Under the pieces are notes generated by a model. That model had not been told where the DNA came from, did not search any database, and saw only the letters and a program-made list of their open reading frames with translations. A stretch of DNA of 64,000 nucleotides from Defluviimonas salinarum. Lineage in GTDB: Bacteria > Pseudomonadota > Alphaproteobacteria > Rhodobacterales > Rhodobacteraceae. Location: the NCBI RefSeq assembly GCF_026013545.1, contig NZ_JAPDOG010000003.1, positions 1 through 64,000 of the forward strand, in the 5' to 3' direction. Numbering within the stretch: the first letter of the stretch is position 1; each line of letters opens with the position of its first letter. Positions 17,397 to 27,165 of the stretch are shown piece after piece. The position numbers and the translations under genes were made by a program.

Positions 17397-18140
17397 TCAG
17401 GCGAGCTGCTTGGCGACCTCTTCGGGAATGTCGAAATTCGCCGTGACGTTCTGGACGTCGTCATCGTCCTCGAGCGTGTCGATCAGCTTCATCAGCTTCT
17501 GCGCCGTCTCGAGATCGACATCGGTGCGGTTCTGCGGCTTCCAGATGAGCTTGGCTTCCTCGCTCTCGCCGAGCGCCGCCTCGAGCGCGTCCGAGACCGC
17601 CGACAGTTCGGTATCGGCGCAATAGATCCAGTGGCCGTCCTCGTCGGTCTCGACATCGTCGGCACCGGCCTCGATCGCCGCCTCCATCACCGTATCGGCG
17701 TCACCGGCACTCAGCGGATACATGATCTCGCCCACCCGGTCGAACATGAAGCTGACCGAGCCGGTGGTGCCGAGGTTGCCGCCATGCTTGGTGAAGTAGC
17801 TGCGCACGTTCGACGCGGTGCGGTTGAGGTTGTCGGTCATCGCCTCAACGATCACCGCGATGCCGTTCGGGCCGTAGCCCTCGTAGCGGATCTCGGTGTA
17901 ATCCTCGGCGTCGCCGCCCATCGACTTCTTGATCGCGCGGTCGATCACGTCCTTGGGGCAGGACACCGCCTTGGCCGCCTTCACGGCAAGCCGCAGGCGC
18001 GGGTTCTTCTCGGGGTCGGGGTCGCCCATCTTTGCGGCGACGGTGATCTCCTTCGCCAGCTTCGAGAACAGTTTCGAACGCGCCGCATCCTGCCGCCCCT
18101 TGCGGTGCTGGATATTGGCCCATTTTGAATGGCCGGCCAT
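17397..18140 (-). CDS. YebC/PmpR family protein
   Basis: A 247-residue YebC/TACO1 family protein. It begins with the invariant [18 protein letters not shown] segment and contains [19 protein letters not shown] in the middle domain, followed by an acidic C-terminal domain ([11 protein letters not shown]). Members were described as DNA-binding regulators (PmpR) and more recently as ribosome-associated factors that help translate difficult sequences such as polyproline runs. The start at 18140 is fixed by the conserved N-terminus. It is divergent from the SLC13 permease at 18278. Confidence 0.93.
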   Translation of the reverse strand: MAGHSKWANIQHRKGRQDAARSKLFSKLAKEITVAAKMGDPDPEKNPRLRLAVKAAKAVSCPKDVIDRAIKKSMGGDAEDYTEIRYEGYGPNGIAVIVEAMTDNLNRTASNVRSYFTKHGGNLGTTGSVSFMFDRVGEIMYPLSAGDADTVMEAAIEAGADDVETDEDGHWIYCADTELSAVSDALEAALGESEEAKLIWKPQNRTDVDLETAQKLMKLIDTLEDDDDVQNVTANFDIPEEVAKQLA

Positions 18141-18277
18141 GACCTTCTCCGTCGATCCTTCGGGTTTCGCGCCTCTATATGTCAGCGCCCCGCCTGCCCG
18201 CAAGCCCGAGCCGGCATCCGGCGCTTGCATCCGCCTTCGCGGGCGGTTTCAGTGGGGCGGCATAGCCGGAGCGCGCC

Positions 18278-20047
18278 ATGACCCAGGACCAGATCATCCT
18301 CTTCACGCTCTTCGGCCTGGTCTTCGCGGCGCTGATCTCGGGGCGCTGGCGCTACGACCTCGTGGCCTTCACCGCGCTCATCGCGGGCGTTCTCGCCGGC
18401 GTGGTGCCGGCCAAGACCGCCTTCGCCGGCTTCGGCCATCCCGCGACGCTCGTGGTGGCCCTGGTCCTCGTCGTGTCGGCCGGGCTCACGCGCGCGGGCG
18501 TCGTGATGCTGATCACCCGCACCTTCGTCGACACCGGACGCGGGATCGGCGCCCATATCGCGATGATGGGCGCGGTGGGCGGCATCCTCTCCGCCTTCAT
18601 GAACAACGTGGCAGCACTCGCGCTCCTCATGCCGGTCGACGTGGCGAGCGCCCGCAAGGCCGGCCGCGCGCCGGGCCTGTCGCTGATGCCGCTCTCCTTC
18701 GCGACGATCCTCGGTGGTATGGTGACGCTGATCGGCACACCACCCAACATCATCATCGCCACGATCCGCGAGGATGCGCTGGGCGAAAGCTTCCGGATGT
18801 TCGACTTCGCTCCAGTGGGCGGCGTCGTGGCGCTCGCGGGCCTCCTCTTCGTGGCGCTCGTCGGCTGGCGGCTCATCCCGAAGCGCGAGGACGAGGGCGC
18901 GGCGCGCGACACCGCGGCCTACGTCGCCGAACTGATCGTGCCGGAAGACTCCAGGCTCGTCGGCAACACCATGGGCGATCTCTATGACGAGGCCGACAAG
19001 GCCGGTGTCGCGCTCATGGCGCTCATCCGCGGCGACAAGCGCCGCTACGGCGCGGCCCGGAGCGAGACCCTCGCCGGCGGTGACGTGATCCTCGTCGAGG
19101 CCGAGGCCGAGCCGCTCGACGAATTCCGCGCCGCCCTCAAGCTCGATTTCGCCGACCACCGCCGCAAGCACTATCTCGAGGCCGAGAAGGCCGGCTTCAC
19201 GATGGTCGAGGCGGTGGTGCGGACCGATGCGCGGATCCGCGGCAAGACCGTGGAGGCAGTCGGGCTGATCTGGCGCCACCGTACGGCGCTCATGGGCATC
19301 TCGCGCCGCGGCCACCGCATCAAGGGGCCGCTCGGCAAGGCAAAGATCCGCGCGGGCGACATCCTGCTCCTGCTCGCGCCATCCGAGACCGCAGACGAGG
19401 TCGTCAACTGGCTCGGCTGCCTGCCGCTCGCCGAGCGCGGGCTCGCGCTGACGAAGCAAGACCATACCTGGCCCGCGATCGCGATCTTCGCGGCGGCGGT
19501 GCTCGCGGCGAGCATCGGGCTCGTCGACCTGCCCGTCGCGCTCGGCGCGGTGGTGGTCGGCTACGTGGCGACCCGCGTGCTGCCGCTTGCCGAGATCTAC
19601 GACCATATCGAATGGCCGGTGATCGTGCTCCTCGGCTCGATGATCCCGCTCGGGGCCGCGCTCGAGAGCTCGGGCGGCACGGAACTCATCGCAAGAGGCC
19701 TCATCGCGCTGACGGCAGACGCGCCGGCCTGGGTCGCGCTTCTGGTGCTGATGGTGGTGACGATGACGCTGTCGGACGTGCTCAACAACACCGCGACCGC
19801 GATCGTCGCGGCGCCGGTCGGCATCGCCATGGCGAACGCGCTCGGCGCCTCGCCGGACCCGTTCCTGATGGCGGTCGCGGTCGCCGCCTCCTCGGCCTTC
19901 CTCACGCCGATCGGGCACAAGAACAACATGCTGATCCTCGGCCCCGGCGGCTACGAGTTCGGCGATTACTGGCGGATGGGCCTGCCGCTGGAAATCCTCG
20001 TCATCGCGGTGGCCCTGCCTTCGATCCTTCTGGTCTGGCCGCTCTGA
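18278..20047 (+). CDS. SLC13-type anion permease with TrkA-C domains
   Basis: A 589-residue permease. An N-terminal membrane half (residues 1-200, with FMNNVAALALLMPV and a GTPPNIIIATIRE motif) and a C-terminal half (SDVLNNTATAIVAAPV and SSAFLTPIGHKNNMLI) flank two cytosolic TrkA-C (RCK_C) domains around residues 205-375. Both halves carry the paired hairpin SNN/T-type sites of the DASS superfamily. This architecture is known for sulfate, dicarboxylate and other anion transporters. It faces a second protein of the same architecture at 20290 (minus strand), but the two are clearly diverged. Confidence 0.88.
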   Translation: MTQDQIILFTLFGLVFAALISGRWRYDLVAFTALIAGVLAGVVPAKTAFAGFGHPATLVVALVLVVSAGLTRAGVVMLITRTFVDTGRGIGAHIAMMGAVGGILSAFMNNVAALALLMPVDVASARKAGRAPGLSLMPLSFATILGGMVTLIGTPPNIIIATIREDALGESFRMFDFAPVGGVVALAGLLFVALVGWRLIPKREDEGAARDTAAYVAELIVPEDSRLVGNTMGDLYDEADKAGVALMALIRGDKRRYGAARSETLAGGDVILVEAEAEPLDEFRAALKLDFADHRRKHYLEAEKAGFTMVEAVVRTDARIRGKTVEAVGLIWRHRTALMGISRRGHRIKGPLGKAKIRAGDILLLLAPSETADEVVNWLGCLPLAERGLALTKQDHTWPAIAIFAAAVLAASIGLVDLPVALGAVVVGYVATRVLPLAEIYDHIEWPVIVLLGSMIPLGAALESSGGTELIARGLIALTADAPAWVALLVLMVVTMTLSDVLNNTATAIVAAPVGIAMANALGASPDPFLMAVAVAASSAFLTPIGHKNNMLILGPGGYEFGDYWRMGLPLEILVIAVALPSILLVWPL

Positions 20048-20151
20048 TCCGGCAACCGCGCCGTTCCGGCGCGACGAGATCCCTCGCCGTCGCGCAGAGA
20101 GCGAAGGCTCACGCCACCATCGACGAGTCCAACCGCAAGGCGCCCCTGCCA

Positions 20152-20265
20152 CTTTCTGTCGTCAAATACTCTCGGGGGTGAATTGCTGCGCCAGCAGCAA
20201 GAGGGGGCAGACAGCCCCCTCCCCAACGCCGCGCGCAAGCGTGGCGTCACGATAGGCGTGACGCC
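20152..20265. repeat. Convergent-junction repeat (copy 3) with three hairpins
   Basis: Between the two convergent SLC13 genes. It starts CTTTCTGTCGTCAAATACTC, then GGGGGTG, followed by hairpin TTGCTGC-GCCA-GCAGCAA (20183-20200), hairpin GAGGGGGC-AGACA-GCCCCCTC (20201-20221), and a separate perfect stem GGCGTCACG-ATAGG-CGTGACGCC (20243-20265). It probably terminates transcription from both sides. No coding sequence is seen here. Confidence 0.6.
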
Positions 20266-20289
20266 GAAGGCGTCTCCGCCAGATTGCCG

Positions 20290-22068
20290 TCAGAGCGGCC
20301 AGAGGATCGGGATCATCACGCTCGCGGTGATGGCGAGCGTCAGGTTCAGGGGGATCCCGACCTTGAGATAGTCGGTAAATCGATACCCCCCGGGCCCGTA
20401 GACCAGCATGTTGGTCTGGTAGCCGATCGGCGTCGAGAACGCCGCCGAGGCTGCGAACATGATCGCGACGACAAGCCCCCTCGGATCGAGCCCGAGCGAA
20501 TGGCCAAGTTCGATCGCCACCGGCGTGAAGATCACGCCGACGGCGTTGTTCGACACGATCTCGGTCAGGAACATGGCGAGCAGGTAGACCGCCAGCACCA
20601 CGAGTTGCGGCGGCAGGTCGCTCAGCGCGGGGCTGATCCAGCCGACGAGAAGCCGCGCCGCGCCGGTCTCGTCGAGCGCCGCACCGACCGCCAGCATCGC
20701 AAAGATGAGCGCGAGAAGCCGCCCCTCGATGAACGAGAATGCCTCGTCCGCGTCGATGCAGCGGGTGAGGAGCACGACCGCGACACCGACGAACGACAGC
20801 GCCAGGATCGGCGCCACGCCGAGCCCCGAGAGCGCGACGATCCCGGCCAGGACCGCGAAGGCCACCGGTGCCATCTTGCGGCGGTAGGCCTTGACCGTCG
20901 GCTTCGAGACATCGACGAGGTCCATGTCGGCCGCGAGCCGCTGAATATCCTCAGGCGCGCCTTCGAGCAGGAGCGTGTCGCCCACCACGACGACAAGGTC
21001 GTCGAGCTGACGGCCGATGTTCTGGTTCCGCCGGTGCACGGCGAGCGTGTAGACGCCGTAGCGCCGGCGCAGGCGCAACTCGCCCAGCGAGCGGCCGATC
21101 ATCCGGCAGCCCGGCGATATCAGCACCTCGACCGTCTCGGTCTGCACCGAGGAGAGCTTGTCGACGAGGCGGATCTCCTTGCTTTCCTGCATCCCGAGCA
21201 GCTCGGCCATCTCGGTCCGGAGCACCACGCGGTCGCCGGCCTGCAGCACCACCGGCGCGAGGTCGCGGCGCAGCGACGCGTCGCCGCGCAGAACGTCGAT
21301 CACCCGGACGCCCGCGCGCTTGAAGAGATCGACCGAGAGCACCGACTGGCCGATAAGGTTCGAATCCTCGGGCAGCGCCACCTCGGTGAAGAACTTGAGC
21401 TTGCGCCGGTCCGACAGCATCCCCCCCATCGACTGCCGGTCGGGCAGGATCCGGCGGCCGATCGTGGCGATGTAGACCATGCCGATGAGGACCTGGATCG
21501 CGCCGAGGGGCGTGATCTCGAAGATCGTGAAGGGCTCCATCCCGCTCTTGCGCGCAACGCCGTCGACGAGCAGGTTCGTCGAGGTGCCGATCAGCGTCAG
21601 CGTGCCGCCGAGGATCGCCGCATAGGACAGCGGGATCAGCAGTTTCGAGGCCGAGACGTTGAGCTTGCGCGCGATCGAGACCATAACCGGGATCATCACC
21701 ACGACGACGGGCGTGTTGTTGAGGAAGGCCGAGGCGATCGCCACGAAGCCGAAGAGGATGATCAGCGTCACCGTCGGGCGGTGGTCGGCATTGGCCTCGG
21801 CCGTCTGGGTCAGCCATTCGAGCGTGCCGGTCCGGACGAGCGCCCCCATGATTAGGAACATCGCGGTGATCGTCCAGGGCGCGGGATTGGTCAGCGCGTT
21901 CAACCCGGCCTCGTAGGGCAGAAGGCCGAAGACGAGACAGAGCGCCGCGCCGCCTATCGCGACGACCTCGACGGGGTAGCGCTCGCGCACAAACATCACG
22001 AACATGCCGAGCACGATCAGCAGCGCCAAGACTGCTTCGCCGTTCTGCGAGAGGGGAAGGTCGATCAT
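20290..22068 (-). CDS. SLC13-type anion permease with TrkA-C domains (second copy)
   Basis: A 592-residue permease with the same plan as the gene at 18278: membrane segments, then two TrkA-C domains (residues about 200-380), then membrane segments. Key hairpin sites are FLNNTPVVVVMIPVM, a GTSTNLLVDG motif, SNNAVGVIFTPVAIEL and FSTPIGYQTNMLVYGPGGY. GTSTN is typical of sulfate/sodium SAC1-like members of the superfamily. It is followed one base later by an EamA transporter whose frame lies upstream on the same strand. The substrate is unknown; sulfate or a dicarboxylate is most likely. Confidence 0.88.
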   Translation of the reverse strand: MIDLPLSQNGEAVLALLIVLGMFVMFVRERYPVEVVAIGGAALCLVFGLLPYEAGLNALTNPAPWTITAMFLIMGALVRTGTLEWLTQTAEANADHRPTVTLIILFGFVAIASAFLNNTPVVVVMIPVMVSIARKLNVSASKLLIPLSYAAILGGTLTLIGTSTNLLVDGVARKSGMEPFTIFEITPLGAIQVLIGMVYIATIGRRILPDRQSMGGMLSDRRKLKFFTEVALPEDSNLIGQSVLSVDLFKRAGVRVIDVLRGDASLRRDLAPVVLQAGDRVVLRTEMAELLGMQESKEIRLVDKLSSVQTETVEVLISPGCRMIGRSLGELRLRRRYGVYTLAVHRRNQNIGRQLDDLVVVVGDTLLLEGAPEDIQRLAADMDLVDVSKPTVKAYRRKMAPVAFAVLAGIVALSGLGVAPILALSFVGVAVVLLTRCIDADEAFSFIEGRLLALIFAMLAVGAALDETGAARLLVGWISPALSDLPPQLVVLAVYLLAMFLTEIVSNNAVGVIFTPVAIELGHSLGLDPRGLVVAIMFAASAAFSTPIGYQTNMLVYGPGGYRFTDYLKVGIPLNLTLAITASVMIPILWPL

Positions 22069-23022
22069 TCAGCGGTCCTGCTGTTCGTGGAAAACGATGG
22101 ACGGTTCGGTTGCGGGCAGCACGAACGGGCCCAGTTCCTCGCGGCGGGACGGGCGCGGCTGGACGAGGAAGAGCCCCGCGAAGACCAGCGCCAGTGCCGC
22201 CCAGACCCAGAGCGAGTAGCGTTCGCCGAGGATCAGCATCGACCAGAGGACGCCGGTGCCGGTCACGATATAGGCGACCTGTGCCGCGAAGACCGCGCCG
22301 CCGTGCCCGACGACCCAGACATAGCCGGCATAGGCCAGCGCATGGATCGCCGCAGTGACGACGAGCGCCGCGTCGGCGTCGGTCAGCGGCAGCGCGGGCG
22401 TGATCCAGCTGCCGCTCGCCACCACCGCCGGAAAGACGAGGACCACGCCGACGAGCGAGGCGCCGGTGAGAAGCTGGACGGGGTCCAGCCCGGCCGTACC
22501 CATCCGGCCGAGCCCCGCCGCCTCGACCGCGTAGAGCGCCGCCGCGGCAAGCGCGAAGGGCACGAAGACGAGCGCCGCGCGGTCGGGAAGGCTCGCCTCC
22601 GGCAGCACGATCATCAGGATGCCGGCGAGCCCGGCGAGGATGCCGAGGAAGCGCACCGGCTCGGGCCGTTCGAGACCGAGGCCGAAGGCCATCGGCAGCG
22701 CGAACATCGGCACCAGCGCGATGAACACCGCGACGAGACCGGCCGGCAGCCCCTCCTGCGCGGTGTAGAAGGCGGCGTTCGGCAGGATCGTCCCGAAAAG
22801 TGCTATGAAGACGTAGCGCGAGAGCGCGGGCCGCGTCAGCGGCAGCCGCCGCCTTGCAAGCACGAGCCAGAGCCCGAGCAGCGCCGAGCCAATGACGAGC
22901 TGCCAGAAGATGATGCCGAAATGGCGGTACCCGCCCATCACGACGATCTTCGACAGCGGCGCGGTCAGCCCCCAGCTTCCCCCGATCACGAAGAGCGCGA
23001 GAAAGAGCCGGCGCGCATCCAT
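22069..23022 (-). CDS. EamA/DMT family transporter
   Basis: A 317-residue membrane protein of ten predicted helices with two EamA repeats. The N-terminus MDARRLFLALFVIGGSWGLT is typical, and the second repeat ends near VTGTGVLWSMLILGERYSLW. The ATG at 23022 shares one base with the stop of the YmdB gene (TGATG), so it is translationally coupled to it. It also abuts the SLC13 permease downstream. It is probably a metabolite exporter. Confidence 0.85.
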   Translation of the reverse strand: MDARRLFLALFVIGGSWGLTAPLSKIVVMGGYRHFGIIFWQLVIGSALLGLWLVLARRRLPLTRPALSRYVFIALFGTILPNAAFYTAQEGLPAGLVAVFIALVPMFALPMAFGLGLERPEPVRFLGILAGLAGILMIVLPEASLPDRAALVFVPFALAAAALYAVEAAGLGRMGTAGLDPVQLLTGASLVGVVLVFPAVVASGSWITPALPLTDADAALVVTAAIHALAYAGYVWVVGHGGAVFAAQVAYIVTGTGVLWSMLILGERYSLWVWAALALVFAGLFLVQPRPSRREELGPFVLPATEPSIVFHEQQDR

Positions 23023-23834
23023 CAGGGCCGCGCCCCCTCGAGCCCGCCGCCGACGCGGATCATGCGGATCTTGGTGGCCTTCCCGGTGCGGTCGTCGGTC
23101 TCCACATAGGTGCCGCAGAGCGTCGCCTCGCCGTTCGCGGGCGTGAAGCGCTCCTTCGGCATGCCGGTCACGAAGCGGCGCATCGGTTCGAGCTTGTCCA
23201 TGCCGATGACCGAGTTGTAGTCGCCGCACATCCCCGCATCGGACTGGAAGCCGGTGCCGCCGGGCAGGATCTGCGCATCCGCGGTCGGCACATGGGTATG
23301 GGCGCCGACGACGAGGCTCGCCCGGCCGTCGCACCAGTGGCCCATGCCCATCTTCTCGCTCGTCGCCTCGCAGTGAATCTCGACGACGGCGGCCTGGACA
23401 GCCCCCCCGAGCGGATGAGCGCGCAGGACCGCATCGATGGCCGAGAACGGATCGTCGAAGGGCCGCTTCATGAAGACCTGGCCGAGAACCTGCGCCACCA
23501 GCACCTTGCGCCCGCCCTTCGCCTCGAACACCCGCGCGCCCTTGCCGGGCGCGGTCTTGGCGTAGTTGAGGGGCCTGAGGATCCGCGGCTCGGTCTCGAT
23601 GTAGGACAGCATGTCCTTCTGGTCGAAGGCATGATCGCCGAGCGTCACGCAATCGGCCCCGGCAGCGAGCAGCGCCTTGGCGTGATCGGCCGACAGCCCC
23701 GCCCCGGAGGTCGCGTTCTCGCCGTTCACCACGACGAAATCGAGCCCCCATTCGGCACGCAAACCCGGCAGGCGCGCGGTGATCCCCGCACGCCCCGACC
23801 GCCCCACCACATCGCCCAGAAACATCAGCCTCAT
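23022..23834 (-). CDS. ymdB: YmdB-type metallophosphoesterase (TIGR00282)
   Basis: A 270-residue calcineurin-like phosphoesterase. Metal-ligand motifs appear in order: GDVVGRSGR (residues about 7-15), NGENATSGAGLS, GDHAFDQ, an IHCEATSEK segment and the C-terminal GAHTHVPTAD. YmdB of Bacillus hydrolyses 2',3'-cyclic nucleotides and affects development, but the alphaproteobacterial role is unknown. The length matches the family (about 265). It is first gene of a unit with the EamA transporter. Confidence 0.88.
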   Translation of the reverse strand: MRLMFLGDVVGRSGRAGITARLPGLRAEWGLDFVVVNGENATSGAGLSADHAKALLAAGADCVTLGDHAFDQKDMLSYIETEPRILRPLNYAKTAPGKGARVFEAKGGRKVLVAQVLGQVFMKRPFDDPFSAIDAVLRAHPLGGAVQAAVVEIHCEATSEKMGMGHWCDGRASLVVGAHTHVPTADAQILPGGTGFQSDAGMCGDYNSVIGMDKLEPMRRFVTGMPKERFTPANGEATLCGTYVETDDRTGKATKIRMIRVGGGLEGARP

Positions 23835-23994
23835 GCGCCCTGCCTAAGGCCCGGCAGGCGCGAGGGCAAGCGCGGCGACGCTACGCCGGCTCGGAAAGCG
23901 CCGCGCGGGGCGTGCAGGACACCCGAACCGGCGCGAAATGAGGCATCCCGCCGGAGCTGCCTTATCAGCGGATTGGCGCGGCTCGCGTATCGCC

Positions 23995-24291
23995 TCAGCG
24001 ACGTTCGCCCGGTTCGACGCGCCCCATGCGACCGCCGCGCCGCGCCGGCTTGGCCGGGGCGGTCAGCCCCGCCGTCAGCACCGCCGTCATCGGGTGGTCT
24101 GGCCGGTCGAGGCCGTAGTGCGACAGGAGCGCCCGGAGCGCCTCGGGCTGGTCGGTGTCCATCGCGATGCTCAGCGCCCAGTCGAGGAAGATCGACCGGC
24201 ATTCCGGCGCCGTGATCCCCTCGATCGCATAGCTTTCGCGGATCAACCCTTTCGGGTCCGCCCGAGACATCTCCATGATCTTCCTCGCCAT
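23995..24291 (-). CDS. Conserved small protein of unknown function
   Basis: A 98-residue soluble protein. The first half is well structured (EMSRADPKGLIRESYAIEG, then CRSIFLDWALSI), while the tail is basic and low in complexity (ARRGGRMGRVEPGERR). I recall similar proteins annotated as hypothetical in other Rhodobacteraceae but know no function. It follows glnE by 37 bases on the same strand and may be cotranscribed. An internal ATG seven residues in (MSRADPKG) is an alternative start. Confidence 0.7.
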   Translation of the reverse strand: MARKIMEMSRADPKGLIRESYAIEGITAPECRSIFLDWALSIAMDTDQPEALRALLSHYGLDRPDHPMTAVLTAGLTAPAKPARRGGRMGRVEPGERR

Positions 24292-24328
24292 ACCCGCTTA
24301 TCCCGCCGTTCGGCCCGGCGGCATGGGA

Positions 24329-27103
24329 TCATGCCGCAAGAACGCGCGCGATAATGGCCGCGACGCGATCCTTGTGGCCTTCCATCTGCGACGCCATCCC
24401 GTCGAGATTCGACGCTCCGGTCTCACGCAGTAGGAACGCCTGCCCGCCCGCGCCGATCGCCGTCATGTCGAGCGGCTGCTCGGTCAGAAGCCGCGCCCCG
24501 GACTGGAGCCGCCAGAAGAACCGGTAGGCTTCCTGCAACGCGGCTTCGTCCTCGCGCGTGAGATAGCCGGCCTTGAGCCCGGCGCGAAGCTGGGCCTCGA
24601 CCCGCCGCGCGGGTGCAGCGGACCTCAGTGCGCCGACTTGCGCGAGGAGCTCGATGTCCTGCAGCCGGCCGGGGCCGATCTTCGCCTCCCAAGCGCCGTC
24701 GGGCGCCTTGGCCGCGAAGATCCGATCGCGCATCTCGGCGACGTCGGGCAGCACCCGATCCGCCCCGCCCTTCGCGGCGAGGACCGCCATCCGCGCCTCC
24801 TCGACCTCGGCGGCGAGGGCGAAATCGCCCGCCACGGGCCGCGCCCGCGTCAGCGCCAGATGCTCCCAGGTCCAGGCCTCCTCCATCTGGTAGGAACGGA
24901 ACGACTGGATCGCGGTCGCGACCGGCCCCTGTCGGCCCGACGGGCGGAGTCGCATGTCGACCTCGTAGAGCCGCCCGTCCGCCATCGGCGCCGAGAGCGC
25001 GGTCACCAGCGCCTGCGTGAGCCGCGAGTAGTAAGCCCTGGCAGCAAGCGGACGCGGCCCGTCCGAGGCGTCCACCCCGTCCGCGTCGTAGATCACGATC
25101 AGGTCGAGATCGGATTGCGCGTTCAGCCGCTCCGCCCCGAGCGAGCCCATGCCGAGCACCACCGCGCCGCGCCCCGGCGGCTGTCCGTGCTTGCGGGCGA
25201 ACTCCGCGACCACGACCGGCCAGAGCGCGGCGAGGACCGCCCCGGCGAGGTCGGCGTATTCGCGCCCCGCCTGGCCCGCATCGATCAGCCCGCGCAGGTG
25301 GTGGACGCCGATCCGGAAATGCCATTCCCGCGCCCAGATCCGCGCCGAGGTCAGCCGCGCCTCGTAATCCGCCCGCTCATCCAGCCGTTTGGAAAGCACC
25401 TCCACCAGCGCGGCCGTGCCCGGCCAGGGCGCGAAGAAATCCCCGCCGATCACCGCATCGAGTACCGCCGCGTTGCGCGACAGATAGCTTGCGAGCCCCG
25501 GCGCCGTTGTGCATATGTCTACAATCAGGTCGATAAGCTGCGGATTGGCCTCGAAAAGCGAGAAAAGCTGCACCCCGGCGGGCAGCCCGGCCAGAAAGCC
25601 GTCGAACTGGCGCAGCGCCTCGGACGGGTTCGCGGCGCGGTCGAGCCGCGACAGGATCTCGGGCTGGACCCGCTTGAAGATCGCCACCGCGCGCTCGGAA
25701 CGAAGCGCCGGATAGGAGCGCCAGCCCTCGACGATCTCGCGCATCTCGGCGCTCATCTCGGGGCCGCTGCGCGTCTCGCCGGGAGCGAAGAAGCCCTCGG
25801 TCAGCTCGGCCACCCGCTCCAGCCTTGCATGAAGGGCCGAGCGGAATGTTTCGGTATCGGCCTCGCCGCACATCCGGGCGATGCGGTCGAACCCGTCCGG
25901 CGTCGTCGGCAGGTCGTGGGTCTGGGCATCGGCCACCATCTGCACCCGGTGCTCGATCTCGCGATGGGCGCGGTAGAGTTCGGTGAGTTCCGCTGCGTCG
26001 GCCTCGGGCACCCAGCCCTTCGCGGCGAGCGCGGCGAGGCCGCCCACGGTGTCGCTCGCGCGTAAGGACGGGTCGCGCCCGCCGGCGATGATCTGGCGGG
26101 TCTGGGTGAAGAACTCGATCTCGCGGATGCCACCCATCCCGAGCTTCATGTTGTGCCCCTCGAGCACGATCGGCCCGTGCAGCCCCTTGTGCTCGCGGAT
26201 CCTCAGCCGCATGTCGTAGGCGTCCTGGATCGCCGCGAAGTCGAGATGGCGGCGCCAGACGAAGGGGGTGAGGGTCTGAAGGAACCGCGCCCCGGCCGCT
26301 AGATCACCACCGCAGGGCCGCGCCTTGATGTAGGCGGCGCGTTCCCAGGTGCGGCCCTGCGCCTCGTAATACTGCTCGGCCGCGGCCATCGAGATGCAGA
26401 CCGGCGTGACCGAGGCGTCGGGGCGGAGCCTAAGATCGGTGCGGAAGACATAGCCGTCGGCGGTGAGGTCCGACAGCATCGCCGTCATCTTGCGCACCAC
26501 GCGGATGAAGGCGGCGCGGGCCTCCTGCACGTCGTCTGGGGCATAGCGGGTCTCGTCGAAGAGGCAGATGAGGTCGATGTCGGAGGAATAGTTGAGCTCT
26601 CCAGCCCCGCCCTTGCCCATCGCCAGAGCGACGATGCCGCAGGCGGTATCGGCATCCCCGGGCACCGCGCCCGGCACCTTGCCGCGCCGGATCTCGTCGG
26701 CGGCAAGCGCGCGGAGCGCGTGGTGGACGGCAGCATCGGCCAGTCGGGTCAGCGCGCCGGTGACCTGTTCGAGCGGCCAAACGCCGCCGAGGTCGGCGAG
26801 CCCGGCGAGCAGCGCGATCCGCGCCTTGGCATGGCGCAACGCCGGGCCGAGCGCCTCGCTGTCGAGCGCGACGAGCCCCGCGAGTTCGGCATCGAGCGCC
26901 GCCTCCGGCGATCCGGCGAGCGCCGATTCGAGCCAGTCGGCCTGGCGCTCCATCAGCCCCGCGAGATAGGGGCTGCAGCCGGCGGTCCCTTCGAGAAGCG
27001 CCCGGAGCTCGGGCGCGAGTGCTGCGAAACGCGCGCGCGGCTCCTCGATCCGGGCCGGTTCGAAAGGAATGGGGCAGCGAGTCAGGCGTGCGGCGAATGT
27101 CAT
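24329..27103 (-). CDS. glnE: Glutamine synthetase adenylyltransferase/deadenylase
   Basis: A 924-residue bifunctional enzyme that adds and removes AMP on glutamine synthetase in response to PII state. Two nucleotidyltransferase domains are visible: the N-terminal deadenylase with GKGGAGELNYSSDIDLICLF (near residue 165) and the C-terminal adenylylase with GMGSLGAERLNAQSDLDLIV (near residue 647). The two Asp-x-Asp pairs bind metal. The length is close to E. coli GlnE (946). It is transcribed away from the holin/endolysin genes on the same strand. Confidence 0.95.
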   Translation of the reverse strand: MTFAARLTRCPIPFEPARIEEPRARFAALAPELRALLEGTAGCSPYLAGLMERQADWLESALAGSPEAALDAELAGLVALDSEALGPALRHAKARIALLAGLADLGGVWPLEQVTGALTRLADAAVHHALRALAADEIRRGKVPGAVPGDADTACGIVALAMGKGGAGELNYSSDIDLICLFDETRYAPDDVQEARAAFIRVVRKMTAMLSDLTADGYVFRTDLRLRPDASVTPVCISMAAAEQYYEAQGRTWERAAYIKARPCGGDLAAGARFLQTLTPFVWRRHLDFAAIQDAYDMRLRIREHKGLHGPIVLEGHNMKLGMGGIREIEFFTQTRQIIAGGRDPSLRASDTVGGLAALAAKGWVPEADAAELTELYRAHREIEHRVQMVADAQTHDLPTTPDGFDRIARMCGEADTETFRSALHARLERVAELTEGFFAPGETRSGPEMSAEMREIVEGWRSYPALRSERAVAIFKRVQPEILSRLDRAANPSEALRQFDGFLAGLPAGVQLFSLFEANPQLIDLIVDICTTAPGLASYLSRNAAVLDAVIGGDFFAPWPGTAALVEVLSKRLDERADYEARLTSARIWAREWHFRIGVHHLRGLIDAGQAGREYADLAGAVLAALWPVVVAEFARKHGQPPGRGAVVLGMGSLGAERLNAQSDLDLIVIYDADGVDASDGPRPLAARAYYSRLTQALVTALSAPMADGRLYEVDMRLRPSGRQGPVATAIQSFRSYQMEEAWTWEHLALTRARPVAGDFALAAEVEEARMAVLAAKGGADRVLPDVAEMRDRIFAAKAPDGAWEAKIGPGRLQDIELLAQVGALRSAAPARRVEAQLRAGLKAGYLTREDEAALQEAYRFFWRLQSGARLLTEQPLDMTAIGAGGQAFLLRETGASNLDGMASQMEGHKDRVAAIIARVLAA

Positions 27104-27165
27104 GGCCCGACACTACAAGTCCGCCGAGCGGCGTCAACGACCGCCCGCGCCCGCCGCCCCCCCGA

